The notes beneath the pieces were generated by a model, which ran no database searches, was not told where the DNA came from, and was given only the letters and a program-made list of their open reading frames with translations. The translations under genes were made by a program, and so were the position numbers. Shown in pieces: positions 21,428-29,493 of a stretch of 64,000 nucleotides of DNA. Within the stretch, counting starts at the first letter, position 1, and each line of letters starts with the position of its first letter. The stretch spans positions 24,381 through 88,380 of the forward strand of contig JAKQDQ010000117.1 in assembly GCA_029573725.1 (NCBI GenBank), written 5' to 3'. This DNA is from Verrucomicrobiota bacterium. Lineage in GTDB: Bacteria > Verrucomicrobiota > Verrucomicrobiia > Limisphaerales > JADLHS01.

Positions 21428-22366
21428 ATGTTCACCAAACTGACTGCCGTAATGATTGGCTGCTGCCTTTGCTCCCTCGTCCTGGCGACCGAGCCTTTGC
21501 GCGTGATGACGTGGAACGTGCAGCGCGGCGCGAAGCATTTCGACGATGGCCCGGCGAAAACGGTCCGCGTGATCCGCGATTCGCGCGCGGACATCGTGTT
21601 GATGCAGGAGAGTTACGAGAACGATGCGTTGGGATCCAAGCTGGGCGCCTGGGTTGGGAAACAGCTTGGCTGGCAGACCCACCAGGGCGACAGCCCGCAC
21701 CTGTGCATTTTGAGTCGTTACCCCATCACGGAAACATTCTCCCACGCGCCCTGGCATGGTGTCGGCGCCAAGATTCGTCTGCCGGGAGGGCAGGAAATTC
21801 TGGTCTGGTCCTGCTGGATTGATTACCGGGCGTTCATGGGGCAGCGGCTCATTGACAAACCCGGGAGCACGGATGCGGAGTTGCTGGCGTGCGAAACCAC
21901 GGATTCCGGCCGCGCACAGCAGACCCGGGACTTGCTCGCCCGGCTGAAAGCGCTTGGGCAACTGGAATCGAAACTGCCCCTCCTGGTGGGCGGTGATTGG
22001 AATTGCCCGTCTCATCTGGATTACACCGAGGCAGTGAAAGACCTGCATCAGGGAAGAGTGCTGCCTCTGCCCAGTTCGTTGCTTTTTGAAAAGGAAGGGT
22101 TCACGGATGCCTACCGCGTGGTGCATCCCGACGTGAGAAAACATCCAGGCCTGACCTGGTCACCCTTGGTGAAAGTGAACGACGAATCGCGAAACGCCGA
22201 AGCTCAGGATCGCATTGACCGGCTGTACCTGCGCAACGGCGGATTCCATCCGGTGGCGGCAACCGTCTTCCCGGTGAGGGAGGAGGATTCGGCGATTCCC
22301 CAGTCGAAACGCATCTTTCCGAGCGACCATGCCGCCGTGCTGATTGAGTTGGAGTACCGGAAGTGA
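21428..22366 (+). CDS. Secreted endonuclease/exonuclease/phosphatase-family protein
   Basis: The 312-residue protein has a signal peptide (residues 1-20) and the DNase I-like fold. Family motifs are RVMTWNVQRG, IVLMQES (catalytic Glu), VGGDWNCPS and the C-terminal FPSDHAAVL with the catalytic SDH. It also has DRIDRLYLR, where family members often have RIDY. It should hydrolyse phosphodiester or phosphomonoester bonds outside the cytoplasm, but nucleic acid, sphingolipid or inositol phosphate substrates cannot be told apart. It sits intact among gene remnants. Confidence 0.85.
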   Translation: MFTKLTAVMIGCCLCSLVLATEPLRVMTWNVQRGAKHFDDGPAKTVRVIRDSRADIVLMQESYENDALGSKLGAWVGKQLGWQTHQGDSPHLCILSRYPITETFSHAPWHGVGAKIRLPGGQEILVWSCWIDYRAFMGQRLIDKPGSTDAELLACETTDSGRAQQTRDLLARLKALGQLESKLPLLVGGDWNCPSHLDYTEAVKDLHQGRVLPLPSSLLFEKEGFTDAYRVVHPDVRKHPGLTWSPLVKVNDESRNAEAQDRIDRLYLRNGGFHPVAATVFPVREEDSAIPQSKRIFPSDHAAVLIELEYRK

Positions 22367-22392
22367 GCGCCGGTCTGCAACTGTAACGCGAT

Positions 22393-22758
22393 TCACCCGG
22401 TTTTATCAGACCCGGAGTCCGTGCCGGTCGAAACGCCTGCGGGTGGAGTCGGGGATGACGCCTTGTTCGCGGCCAGCCGGTTGGCGCGGCGGTTCCAGCA
22501 ACGAGCGAACACACCGTGCAAAGCCAGATCCACCGCCATGGCGATCGCGAAGAGGGCCAGCCATGCCTTCAACTCGACCTGGCCGCGCATGGCATAAAGC
22601 AATGCGCCACCGACCGCCAGTCCCGGGAGCGCCAGCACGATGCTGCTCAGAAGAATGTAGGGCAGGCCGATGGGACGGTCCTTCCTGGGCCGCAGCCATC
22701 CGAACCCGCCCCACGCGGCATCGCTGTCCGCGAGTCGCAATCGGAGGGTTTGATACAC
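22393..22758 (-). CDS. Small two-helix membrane protein, hypothetical
   Basis: A minus-strand frame of about 120 residues with two hydrophobic segments (LPYILLSSIVLALPGLAVGG and LKAWLALFAIAMAVDLALHG) and a hydrophilic C-terminus. The GTG at 22758 is a plausible start. The frame itself runs on upstream into a LuxR-type remnant, which is unlikely to belong to it. No family was recognised. The membrane-protein character gives moderate support. Confidence 0.5.
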   Translation of the reverse strand: MYQTLRLRLADSDAAWGGFGWLRPRKDRPIGLPYILLSSIVLALPGLAVGGALLYAMRGQVELKAWLALFAIAMAVDLALHGVFARCWNRRANRLAANKASSPTPPAGVSTGTDSGSDKTG

Positions 22759-22904
22759 TTTATGCGGCCATGGTCTCCAATCCGCGCCCTGACGAAGGGA
22801 AACCCTGTCGCGAGGTGGGCAGATTATACCGGGGTTTGTCTTGGAGGAGCGCGCTCCGGCAGGCATGGACCGCCGGACAGGTCCCTTGAGCTGCCTCCGG
22901 AAAG

Positions 22905-23087
22905 GAGTTCCCGCGGGCAGATTGACACCGAGGGGGTTCGCGATTTCCTTGTAGAGATAACCTTGCCCGAGGCGTTGCAGGACTTCGCATTCGCGGGCAG
23001 ATGCCCGGCCTCGCTGATCTGCGAAAGCCCCTTGCGGGCGACGTTGGCGACCATCGGTGCGCGGCCGCTGTTGACCTCGCGCAGGGT
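22905..23087 (-). pseudogene. LuxR/NarL-type response regulator remnant
   Basis: In one minus-strand frame the DNA reads LREVNSGRAPMVANVARKGL, the linker typical of NarL-family regulators. After a frameshift near 23000 the helix-turn-helix follows as ARECEVLQRLGQGYLYKEIA and NPLGVNLP. The receiver domain and the last helices are missing, and the frame runs into unrelated sequence. This is the third gene remnant within 3 kb. Confidence 0.7.
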
Positions 23088-23189
23088 TGTTGATCAATGT
23101 AGCGCGGGGCGTTTGCTTGAGCAGACAACCGGCACTTCCCGCGGCGGATGCGCTTGGCGCGGGGCGGCGTCTGCGATTTACTTGACTCC

Positions 23190-23759
23190 GTGCTGATTGC
23201 GTTCAACAAGCCTTACGGAGCCCTTTCCCAATTCACCCCGGACGACTCCCGCCATCGCGCGCTGGCGGAATTTAATTTTCCACCTCGCGTGTATCCGATC
23301 GGGCGGTTGGATGCCGATTCGGAAGGGTTGCTCTTGTTGAGCGATGAACCCCATTGGAACGCGCAACTGCTCCGGCCCGAACACGCGCATCCCCGGGAGT
23401 ACTGGGCGCAGGTGGAACGCATCCCCGACCGCGCCGCCCTGGACCGGCTGGAGGGCGGGGTGCTGATTCAAGGACGCAAGACCCGGCCCTGCCGGGCATG
23501 GCGGTTGCCCGAGCCGCCCCACTTCCCGCCCCGCCAGCCACCCGTTCGCCATCGCCAGAATGTGCCGGATTGCTGGCTGGCGTTGGAGCTGACCGAAGGG
23601 AGGAATCGGCAGGTGCGCCGCATGACCGCCGCCATCGGCCATCCCACGTTGCGCCTGGTCCGGGTGCGGATCGGCCAATTCTGGCTGGGCGAACTCGCCG
23701 TCGCACAATGGCGCATCCTCGGCCCGACGGAGCGGCGGCAGGTGAACGCCGGCGCCTGA
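23190..23759 (+). CDS. rluE: 23S rRNA pseudouridine synthase, RluE/RsuA family
   Basis: The 190-residue enzyme has the catalytic-Asp motif GRLDADSEGLLLLS, the N-terminal LIAFNKPYG and the C-terminal EGRNRQVRRMTAAIGHPTLRL. It lacks an S4 domain and its length and order match the short RluE-type enzymes, which isomerise one uridine of 23S rRNA. GTG 23190 (VLIAFNKPYG) gives the family's usual N-terminus. The frame is open to an ATG at 23148, which would add 14 unsupported residues. The exact target nucleotide is an inference from family. Confidence 0.85.
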   Translation: MLIAFNKPYGALSQFTPDDSRHRALAEFNFPPRVYPIGRLDADSEGLLLLSDEPHWNAQLLRPEHAHPREYWAQVERIPDRAALDRLEGGVLIQGRKTRPCRAWRLPEPPHFPPRQPPVRHRQNVPDCWLALELTEGRNRQVRRMTAAIGHPTLRLVRVRIGQFWLGELAVAQWRILGPTERRQVNAGA

Positions 23760-23786
23760 ATTCTCGTGCGTCAACGCGCGGCGGCT

Positions 23787-26156
23787 TTACAGCGTCAGAA
23801 ATTTCAAAATCTGCACCTCCCGCTTCAGCACCAACAGCAGCAGATTGTCATGCATTTGAACATCCCACGCGCCACGCGGCTGGTAATAATCCCAGATCAC
23901 GCGCCCGTTTTTCGGGTTGAGCCGGCGGATGTTCAAGTGCGGCGCGGCTTCCAATCCCCACGCCGCCCAGGTTTGCTGGTCGGCATCGCCCTCCTCGCGC
24001 GGAGGCGTGTAATCCACCGCGTAAAGATACCGCCCGGCAACATAAGCCAGCCAGCCGCCCCCGGCATACCGCCACCGTTCTCGGCCAGTGTTCGCATCCA
24101 GTTTCAACGTCAGATTTCCCGTGCGCTCATTCACGTCAATTTGCCGCGCGTACTGGATGCGTTCCGGGCTTGCGGTGGTGGTGTTGACGTAAAGCGCACC
24201 CGCATCATCGAAAAACACGCCGGTCACCCCCACGGACGGCAGCCGCCAGCGCGCCGTCCCCGTCGCCAGATCAAACGCGCTCAGCACGCCTTGATCGAAG
24301 ACGTACAACGTCTGCCCGTGCTCCACCACCGGGCCCGATCCGTACCGTCTGACGGAGCGGCTTGCGGCAACAACGCCGGCCTCCGCGATCGGATACATCA
24401 AACGGCTCTCCCATCTCAGGTGGTTGTGTTGATCCAGGACGATTAGCGACGTCCCCGCAATCAGCACATTGACCGTGGACTGCGGATACAATTCCGGCGC
24501 GCCCGTCACCTCCCCCTCCCAATCCGGCACGGCGCCGGCGGCAAAGCGATGGAGGCGAACCCGGTAGCGGCTTTGATCCTCCTCGACCTTGTCCTCGCCG
24601 GCATTTCGCGCCATTTCATTCAGCAATTCATTGGCGGCGTCGGCCGTTGCGCCCGCGCTCAACTGGCCGTTCAGCGCCGACCTGGCCGGGGCCGCCCGCA
24701 TCGCCGAACGCGAGACGATGTTCCGTTGCAACAACCGCACCGTCATCCCGATAAACCCTGTTCCGGCGGGCAACACGGTGACGTCCCCGGTCAGCGCCGG
24801 CTCGGGAGTGGAGCCGACCGTGTGGTTTCCCGCCCGCTGCCCGTCGTCGTCCCCGGCCAGGAGCCGGTCGGCCTCTTGCTGGCGGCGCGCCACGGCGATG
24901 GTGGCCGGGGCCGCGAGCTTTCCCGGAGTTGAACTGTCCGCCACCCTGCCGCCGAGTTCCTGTGCGCTGAGGGGAGCGGAAGCCGTCCCGACGGCGGAGG
25001 CGGTGGCTCGCGGCGATTCCCCGGACGTCGCGGGCGCAGTTGCCGATCCCCGCCCTGCCCCGGTTGCGACGGTGCCGATTTGTTCCGTGGTCAGTTTCCC
25101 GTCCACCAAATCCAGTCGTGTTACTTGCATGGCCGCCGCACCCATGGCCTGCGCAATTTCCAACTGCCCATTTTGCAGCCGGGCCTCATTGAGGTTGCCG
25201 GCAAAAGCCACCTCCCGCCGCACCCTGCCCGTGGCCCAATCGAATTGCCGCGCTGACCCGCCATTGCCCACCCAGATGCTGTGTCCGAACACGCGCAATT
25301 CTAACGCCCGTTCCGCGGCCCGACGCCGATCCTGAATTCTTTGATCCAGCGACGGGATCGTGCCGGAAGCTTGTCCCTCCGCTGCCATCGCCTGCATCCC
25401 GCGGATTTCTTGCTCCGCCTGGTCCCGAATCGCTTTCTCGTCCAGCACGGACTGCCGCCAGACCTGAGTTTTGGTCGCCAGATCGCACCGCCCCAATTTC
25501 GAACCATGCAGGAAAATCACCTGTTGCTCCGCGGCCAACACGCTCGTCCCGGCACCGGCGGGGTCATCGTCAAAGCGGAGAGTGAGCATGGGTCGCGGCC
25601 GTGACCCCCACCCGACATACCAAAGCCAGGCCCCCAGAATCAACAGGACCAGGAACAGTCCCAGTTTGACCAGCAGCGCGAAACGCCGTCGCCGGCCTGA
25701 CTTGGCTCCGGCGCCTCGTGCGCCCGCGTCCCCTTCCCGACCGGACAACCCGGCTCGCGCTTTGCACAAGGGGGAACAGCAGCCATCGAACAGCCTGGCG
25801 CATTTCGCACAGAGTCCCTTGCCACAGACGCAACATTGTTGCGTGATCGCCTCCGCCGGATGACGCGCACAACCGCGTCCGACCGGCGCGGGAGCGACTG
25901 GTTGCGGCGAACCGGTTGGCGACGGCAATTGAATCCGCAACGGAGGCCGCTGCGGAGTTGGGGAAGGCGACGACACCGCTCCGGCGCCAGCCGCCTCCTC
26001 GTGTTTCGGAGCGGCGAACCCGTCGCGGATGAGCTGGTTGATCCGCCCGGACAAATCCCGGCCGCAGTTGGGACAAGTGAATGTCACCGGCGAATGCCGG
26101 TTGTCTTCGGTCACGTCGAAGGCGTACTTGACTCCGCAATCACAGACGATCTTCAT
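23787..26156 (-). CDS. Zinc-ribbon, membrane-anchored PQQ-like beta-propeller protein
   Basis: A 789-residue multidomain protein. The N-terminus is a zinc ribbon (C5, C7, C28, C31). A Pro/Ala-rich linker leads to a second Cys/His cluster resembling a B-box (GCARHPAEAITQQCCVCGKG to CCSPLCKA). A transmembrane helix follows at about 155-180 and then a large domain with PQQ-propeller repeats such as LATKTQVWRQSV, LATGTARWRLPSVG and NTGRERWRYAGGG. The propeller has a long disordered Gly/Ala/Thr insert near its middle. The layout suggests cytosolic zinc modules joined to an extracytoplasmic propeller. It lies 6 nt after the prepilin-like gene. Function unknown. Confidence 0.75.
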   Translation of the reverse strand: MKIVCDCGVKYAFDVTEDNRHSPVTFTCPNCGRDLSGRINQLIRDGFAAPKHEEAAGAGAVSSPSPTPQRPPLRIQLPSPTGSPQPVAPAPVGRGCARHPAEAITQQCCVCGKGLCAKCARLFDGCCSPLCKARAGLSGREGDAGARGAGAKSGRRRRFALLVKLGLFLVLLILGAWLWYVGWGSRPRPMLTLRFDDDPAGAGTSVLAAEQQVIFLHGSKLGRCDLATKTQVWRQSVLDEKAIRDQAEQEIRGMQAMAAEGQASGTIPSLDQRIQDRRRAAERALELRVFGHSIWVGNGGSARQFDWATGRVRREVAFAGNLNEARLQNGQLEIAQAMGAAAMQVTRLDLVDGKLTTEQIGTVATGAGRGSATAPATSGESPRATASAVGTASAPLSAQELGGRVADSSTPGKLAAPATIAVARRQQEADRLLAGDDDGQRAGNHTVGSTPEPALTGDVTVLPAGTGFIGMTVRLLQRNIVSRSAMRAAPARSALNGQLSAGATADAANELLNEMARNAGEDKVEEDQSRYRVRLHRFAAGAVPDWEGEVTGAPELYPQSTVNVLIAGTSLIVLDQHNHLRWESRLMYPIAEAGVVAASRSVRRYGSGPVVEHGQTLYVFDQGVLSAFDLATGTARWRLPSVGVTGVFFDDAGALYVNTTTASPERIQYARQIDVNERTGNLTLKLDANTGRERWRYAGGGWLAYVAGRYLYAVDYTPPREEGDADQQTWAAWGLEAAPHLNIRRLNPKNGRVIWDYYQPRGAWDVQMHDNLLLLVLKREVQILKFLTL

Positions 26157-26162
26157 GCACCG

Positions 26163-26792
26163 TCAAGGGTTGGGATTCAGCAGGACCACACCGGCGGCCA
26201 GCGGCAGGTCCACCGCCGCGCGCGGTGGCGAGGTGAGCGTGTCGCCGGTGAATCCCAACAGGTTGCCGCCATCCTTGGCATGGTTGTTCCCGGGCTTTTC
26301 GCCGGTCTCAGAAAAAAGCAAATCCCCGACGCGTTTCGCCCGTGTGTTCACCTGCCAATCAGTCAGGAGGAAGCCGGCGGGCGCCGTCTGGCGGTGGCCC
26401 TGGTAATACGAGTAACTGATCCGCCCCTCGCGCAGCACCCGGTCCGGGGCTGGCGCCGTCTCCGTGCGCCCCGGACACACCAGGATCGTTGGGTCTGCCG
26501 TGTAACGCGGCACCAAGGCCACCAAGGCCATTCCCGCACCGGTGGCGTTGGTGGCCTGTGGAAACCAGCCGTCGTGGTCATTGGCAAACAACTGCAACGC
26601 CACGAATGTTTTTTGCAGGTTTCCCTGGCAGCGCAATCTCGCCTCCGTCCGGCGACTGCTCGTGCCGGCACCAAAAAACATCGTGAACAAGAGGAGAAGG
26701 ATCACCACGGTCACGAGCAGTTCAATCAGCGCCAGGCCCGGCGCCCGCGGTCCGCGTTTCAGGAGGCCGGCCGGGTGCGGGAGACAGTTCAT
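26163..26792 (-). CDS. Type II secretion/prepilin-like protein with N-terminal methylation motif
   Basis: The 209-residue protein has a prepilin-type leader: basic residues, a cleavage-site Gly and LALIELLVTVVILLLL with the conserved Glu at +5 and a long hydrophobic helix. The C-terminal part resembles the large verrucomicrobial/planctomycetal pseudopilin family (CQGNLQKTFVALQLFANDHDGWFP; NNHAKDGGNLLGFTGD near the end). Such proteins are exported and processed by a prepilin peptidase, and most are unassigned. It is probably co-transcribed with the propeller protein downstream. Confidence 0.85.
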   Translation of the reverse strand: MNCLPHPAGLLKRGPRAPGLALIELLVTVVILLLLFTMFFGAGTSSRRTEARLRCQGNLQKTFVALQLFANDHDGWFPQATNATGAGMALVALVPRYTADPTILVCPGRTETAPAPDRVLREGRISYSYYQGHRQTAPAGFLLTDWQVNTRAKRVGDLLFSETGEKPGNNHAKDGGNLLGFTGDTLTSPPRAAVDLPLAAGVVLLNPNP

Positions 26793-27197
26793 GTTTCGGT
26801 ACTAACCGAGCCAAGCCGCACGGGCAATGGGAAATCTTAAGTCTCCCCATTGACCCGCAGCCGCCGCGGGGCCCGAGCCTCTCAAAGCGGGGCCCTGCTG
26901 GTTGGAACGCGGAGCCGCCCGGTTGATTTCACGCCGGCGCCCCGGCGGGACGGAAGGTGCCGCTTCCGACGGAGCTTGAATTCATGGGCACACGGTTTTC
27001 TACCATGATGTCGCGCCGACGGCACCGGGCCGCGGAAATTTTCGCGCGCATCGGCCTGACACAGCGCCGCCGGCGCTTGCGAATGGTCATCCACTGGCCG
27101 GGGAGACAGCGGAGTCGCGCGGCGCCGGCCACCGCAGCCCCGGACGTTGCGCGCCACCGGGAACATGTCCGCCCACTGATGGCGTGGCGCGTATAAT
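26793..27197. repeat. Intergenic region with a diverged copy of the 28.7-29.2 kb repeat
   Basis: From about 26930 to 27150 the sequence follows the repeat at 28801-29000: GACGGAGCTTG, CACGGTTTTCTAC and ATGTCGCGCCGACGGC occur in the same order, with many substitutions between. It is therefore an older copy of that dispersed element. No gene is evident. The first 130 bases contain the promoter region of the prepilin gene. Confidence 0.6.
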
Positions 27198-28577
27198 TCA
27201 AAACCCACCCGTGCTCCAACCCTGGCGATACTTGCGCCGGAGGAATTTGTTGGCGTCCGCGAGGTTCGTCACCTTCATCGGTTCGTGATTCCATTCCAGC
27301 TTCTGGCCGGGAAGCCGAATCGCCACCGTGCCGAGCAGAATGGATTCCGTCATCGGGCCGGTCTGCGCGAAGAAGGATTCCGTCTTCGTCAACCCCAGAC
27401 AGGCGTCCACGAAATGATGGTAATGATCGCGCGGCTCGAATTTGGGCCGCTCCAGTTTTTCAAACTTCGCCTCCGGCAGCAGCGTGGGACTGCGACCGAG
27501 TTGATACAACAACGCGCCCTCCGTACCGATGAGCATCGCCGACTCCGGCGGATAATCCTCCAGCGAATACAACGCGCGAATGTCCTTCGGCGGATAAAAC
27601 TCGCCATCGAACCATTCGACCGTCAGTCCGCTGCCGGCAATCAAATCGTTCCCCGGGAAGGTCCAGGTGATGTGGTTGGCCTGCGGCCAGGTATCGGCGC
27701 GCCGCGCCGGAGATTTTTCCCAGGACGACTGCACTTCCGCCTGCACGGTGAGCGCGGGTTTCAACCCCAGCCCTTTCCAGGTCGCATCGAAAATGTGACA
27801 GCCGATGTCTCCGGACCAACCCGTGCCGAAGTCCTGCCACGCGCGCCATTTGGTCGGGTGATAAATGTCCGGCGCAAACGGCCGCATCGGCGCCGTGCCG
27901 GTCCACAGCTCCCAGTTCAAACTGGCGGGCGGCGACTGTCCGGAGGCCGGCCGCGGCCCCAACAGCCGGTACGTCTCCACCGCGCCGGGACGATTCGAGC
28001 ACAGATAGGCGTGCTTGATCTTGCCGACGACGCCGGTGCGGAGCCACTGCACCGTGGTGCGATCGCCGATGCCGGCAGCCATTTGCGTCCCCAGTTGCGT
28101 GATCACGCCCTTTTTGATCGAAGCCTCGGTGAGCGCGCGCACCTCCGCGACGTCATGGCACAGCGGTTTCTGACAATAAACATGTTTGCCCTTCTCGATC
28201 GCGCTGTGGGCGATGGCAAAATGCATGTGGTCCGGCACGGAAACATTCACCGAATCAATCCTGTCTCCCTCCTGCGCCAGCAACTCGCGCCAATCCGAGT
28301 AGCATCGCGCCCCCGGCACCGCTTGGGATGCCTTGGCGAGATGATTCGCGTCCACGTCGCACAGCGCGACGATCTGCAATCGCGGATGCTGCAGGAACGA
28401 GTTGAGGTCATTCCAACCCATCCCGCCCACGCCGATGCAGGCATGATTGAGTTTGGAATTGGCCGATGCCCCGTGCAGCCCGGCCGGCACAACGAACGGC
28501 GCCGCCGCGCCGGCCAGCACGGTGGTCTGCAAAAACTGACGGCGCGTGAACCTGGCGACCGATGCGTGAGATGTCAT
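27198..28577 (-). CDS. Tat-exported Gfo/Idh/MocA-family oxidoreductase
   Basis: The 459-residue protein has a Tat signal (FTRRQFLQTTVLAGAA) and a Gfo/Idh/MocA Rossmann fold with ACIGVGGMGWNDLNSFL, DVDANHL, and the catalytic-region motif EKGKHVYCQKPLCHDVAEV. These NAD(P)-binding sugar oxidoreductases are often exported in this phylum. ATG 28577 (MTSHASV) is chosen because the Tat motif follows; the open frame continues 93 codons into the repeat region. The substrate is probably a sugar or inositol derivative but is not determined. Confidence 0.9.
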   Translation of the reverse strand: MTSHASVARFTRRQFLQTTVLAGAAAPFVVPAGLHGASANSKLNHACIGVGGMGWNDLNSFLQHPRLQIVALCDVDANHLAKASQAVPGARCYSDWRELLAQEGDRIDSVNVSVPDHMHFAIAHSAIEKGKHVYCQKPLCHDVAEVRALTEASIKKGVITQLGTQMAAGIGDRTTVQWLRTGVVGKIKHAYLCSNRPGAVETYRLLGPRPASGQSPPASLNWELWTGTAPMRPFAPDIYHPTKWRAWQDFGTGWSGDIGCHIFDATWKGLGLKPALTVQAEVQSSWEKSPARRADTWPQANHITWTFPGNDLIAGSGLTVEWFDGEFYPPKDIRALYSLEDYPPESAMLIGTEGALLYQLGRSPTLLPEAKFEKLERPKFEPRDHYHHFVDACLGLTKTESFFAQTGPMTESILLGTVAIRLPGQKLEWNHEPMKVTNLADANKFLRRKYRQGWSTGGF

Positions 28578-28649
28578 GCGGCGATAATAGCCCGTGGCAT
28601 CAGGTTTCGACAGGATTAAAAACACCAGCCAGCTACGTTCCGCACCCGC

Positions 28650-28913
28650 AGCACGCGCCGCGCGCGGCTCAGGCGTTTTCCTGCGAAAACGATCAAGCCG
28701 GACCATAGCCCCGTCAGGGGCGGAATCTTTGTAGAACTTGGCGACGCATAGCCCCGTCAGGGGTGGAATCTTTGTAGAACTTGGCGACGAATAGATTGAA
28801 AGCCCCGGAGGGGCGGAAGAGGTCGCTCCTGACGGAGCTTGGGTTCCTGGGCGCACGGTTTTCTACAACGATGTCGCGCCGACGGCGCTGGGTGGCGGGA
28901 ATTTTGGAGTGCG
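28650..28913. repeat. Dispersed repeat, copy 1 (with internal 43-bp tandem duplication)
   Basis: This copy shares with copy 2 (29000-29210) the segments GCGCGGCTCAGGCGTTTTCC, GAAAACGATCAAGCCGGACC, GGAATCTTTGTAGAACTTGG, AGCCCCGGAGGGGCGGAAGA and TTCTACAACGATGTCGCGCC. Within it the unit AGCCCCGTCAGGGG...GGCGACG occurs twice in tandem (28707-28749 and 28750-28790). The two ends are partly inverted relative to one another, so the element can fold into a long hairpin. Confidence 0.85.
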
Positions 28914-28999
28914 CCGGCAAAGCGCAGCGGCGACGGCGCTTTCGGACGATCCTACGCCGGCCAAGGTCAAAGCGGTGTCGCGCTTCGCTTGCCACCGCA

Positions 29000-29210
29000 G
29001 TCCAAGACGCCGCGCGCGGCTCAGGCGTTTTCCTGTGAAAACGATCAAGCCGGACCAAAGCCCCGTCAGGGGTGGAATCTTTGTAGAACTTGGAGCCAAA
29101 TGAATTGAAAGCCCCGGAGGGGCGGAAGAGGTCGCTCCTGACGGAGCTTGGGTTCCTGGGCGCACGGTTTTCTACAACGATGTCGCGCCGACGGCGCTGG
29201 GTGGCGGGAA
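29000..29210. repeat. Dispersed repeat, copy 2
   Basis: A second, nearly identical copy of the element at 28650-28869, in the same orientation, starting with CGCCGCGCGCGGCTCAGGCG and ending with GACGGCGCTGGGTGGCGGGA. It lacks the internal tandem duplication of copy 1. DNA between the two copies (28914-28999) shows no gene. Confidence 0.85.
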
Positions 29211-29213
29211 TGG

Positions 29214-29395
29214 GTCTTACCCCAAAGGGGTAATGTCGTTCAGCCCAGGGTTGCGAGGAACGAGCTACCCTGGGTTGGCGAATCAAAATCATCATCAACC
29301 CCAACGGGGTTGCATCAAATCCGTGCGACGAGGATGCAACCCTTTCAGGGTTGGGAAATGTTTACGAACCGTTACCCAGGGTAGCCTCGCGGACT
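29214..29395. repeat. Multi-palindrome element (CCCCAACGGGG type)
   Basis: A cluster of short palindromes in one 180-bp block: ACCCCAAAGGGGT, then CAGCCCAGGGTT facing CTACCCTGGGTTG, then AACCCCAACGGGGTT, then GCAACCCTTTCAGGGTTG, then CCGTTACCCAGGGTAGC. Elements of this kind recur in Verrucomicrobiota and related phyla as dispersed extragenic repeats. It ends about 100 bp before the mod start codon. Confidence 0.8.
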
Positions 29396-29493
29396 CGGCA
29401 ACCCGGCACGCCACGGCTCGAACCAAGCGCGCGCAACCGCAGCAACAAGTTGATGACGCGGACGGGCTGATTCGCTACGCTGACGGCGCTTCT

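Noticed and set aside
22393..23097. 234-codon minus-strand frame as a single LuxR-membrane fusion
   Set aside because: The LuxR part has a frameshift and is incomplete, and the membrane part has its own plausible GTG start. A fusion is not supported.
27198..28856. Longer 552-codon start for the oxidoreductase
   Set aside because: The first 93 codons lie in repeat DNA and have no family similarity; the Tat signal begins at 28577.
29233..29493. Longer N-terminus for mod
   Set aside because: These codons are translation of the palindromic repeat element; ATG 29494 gives a natural Lys-rich start.
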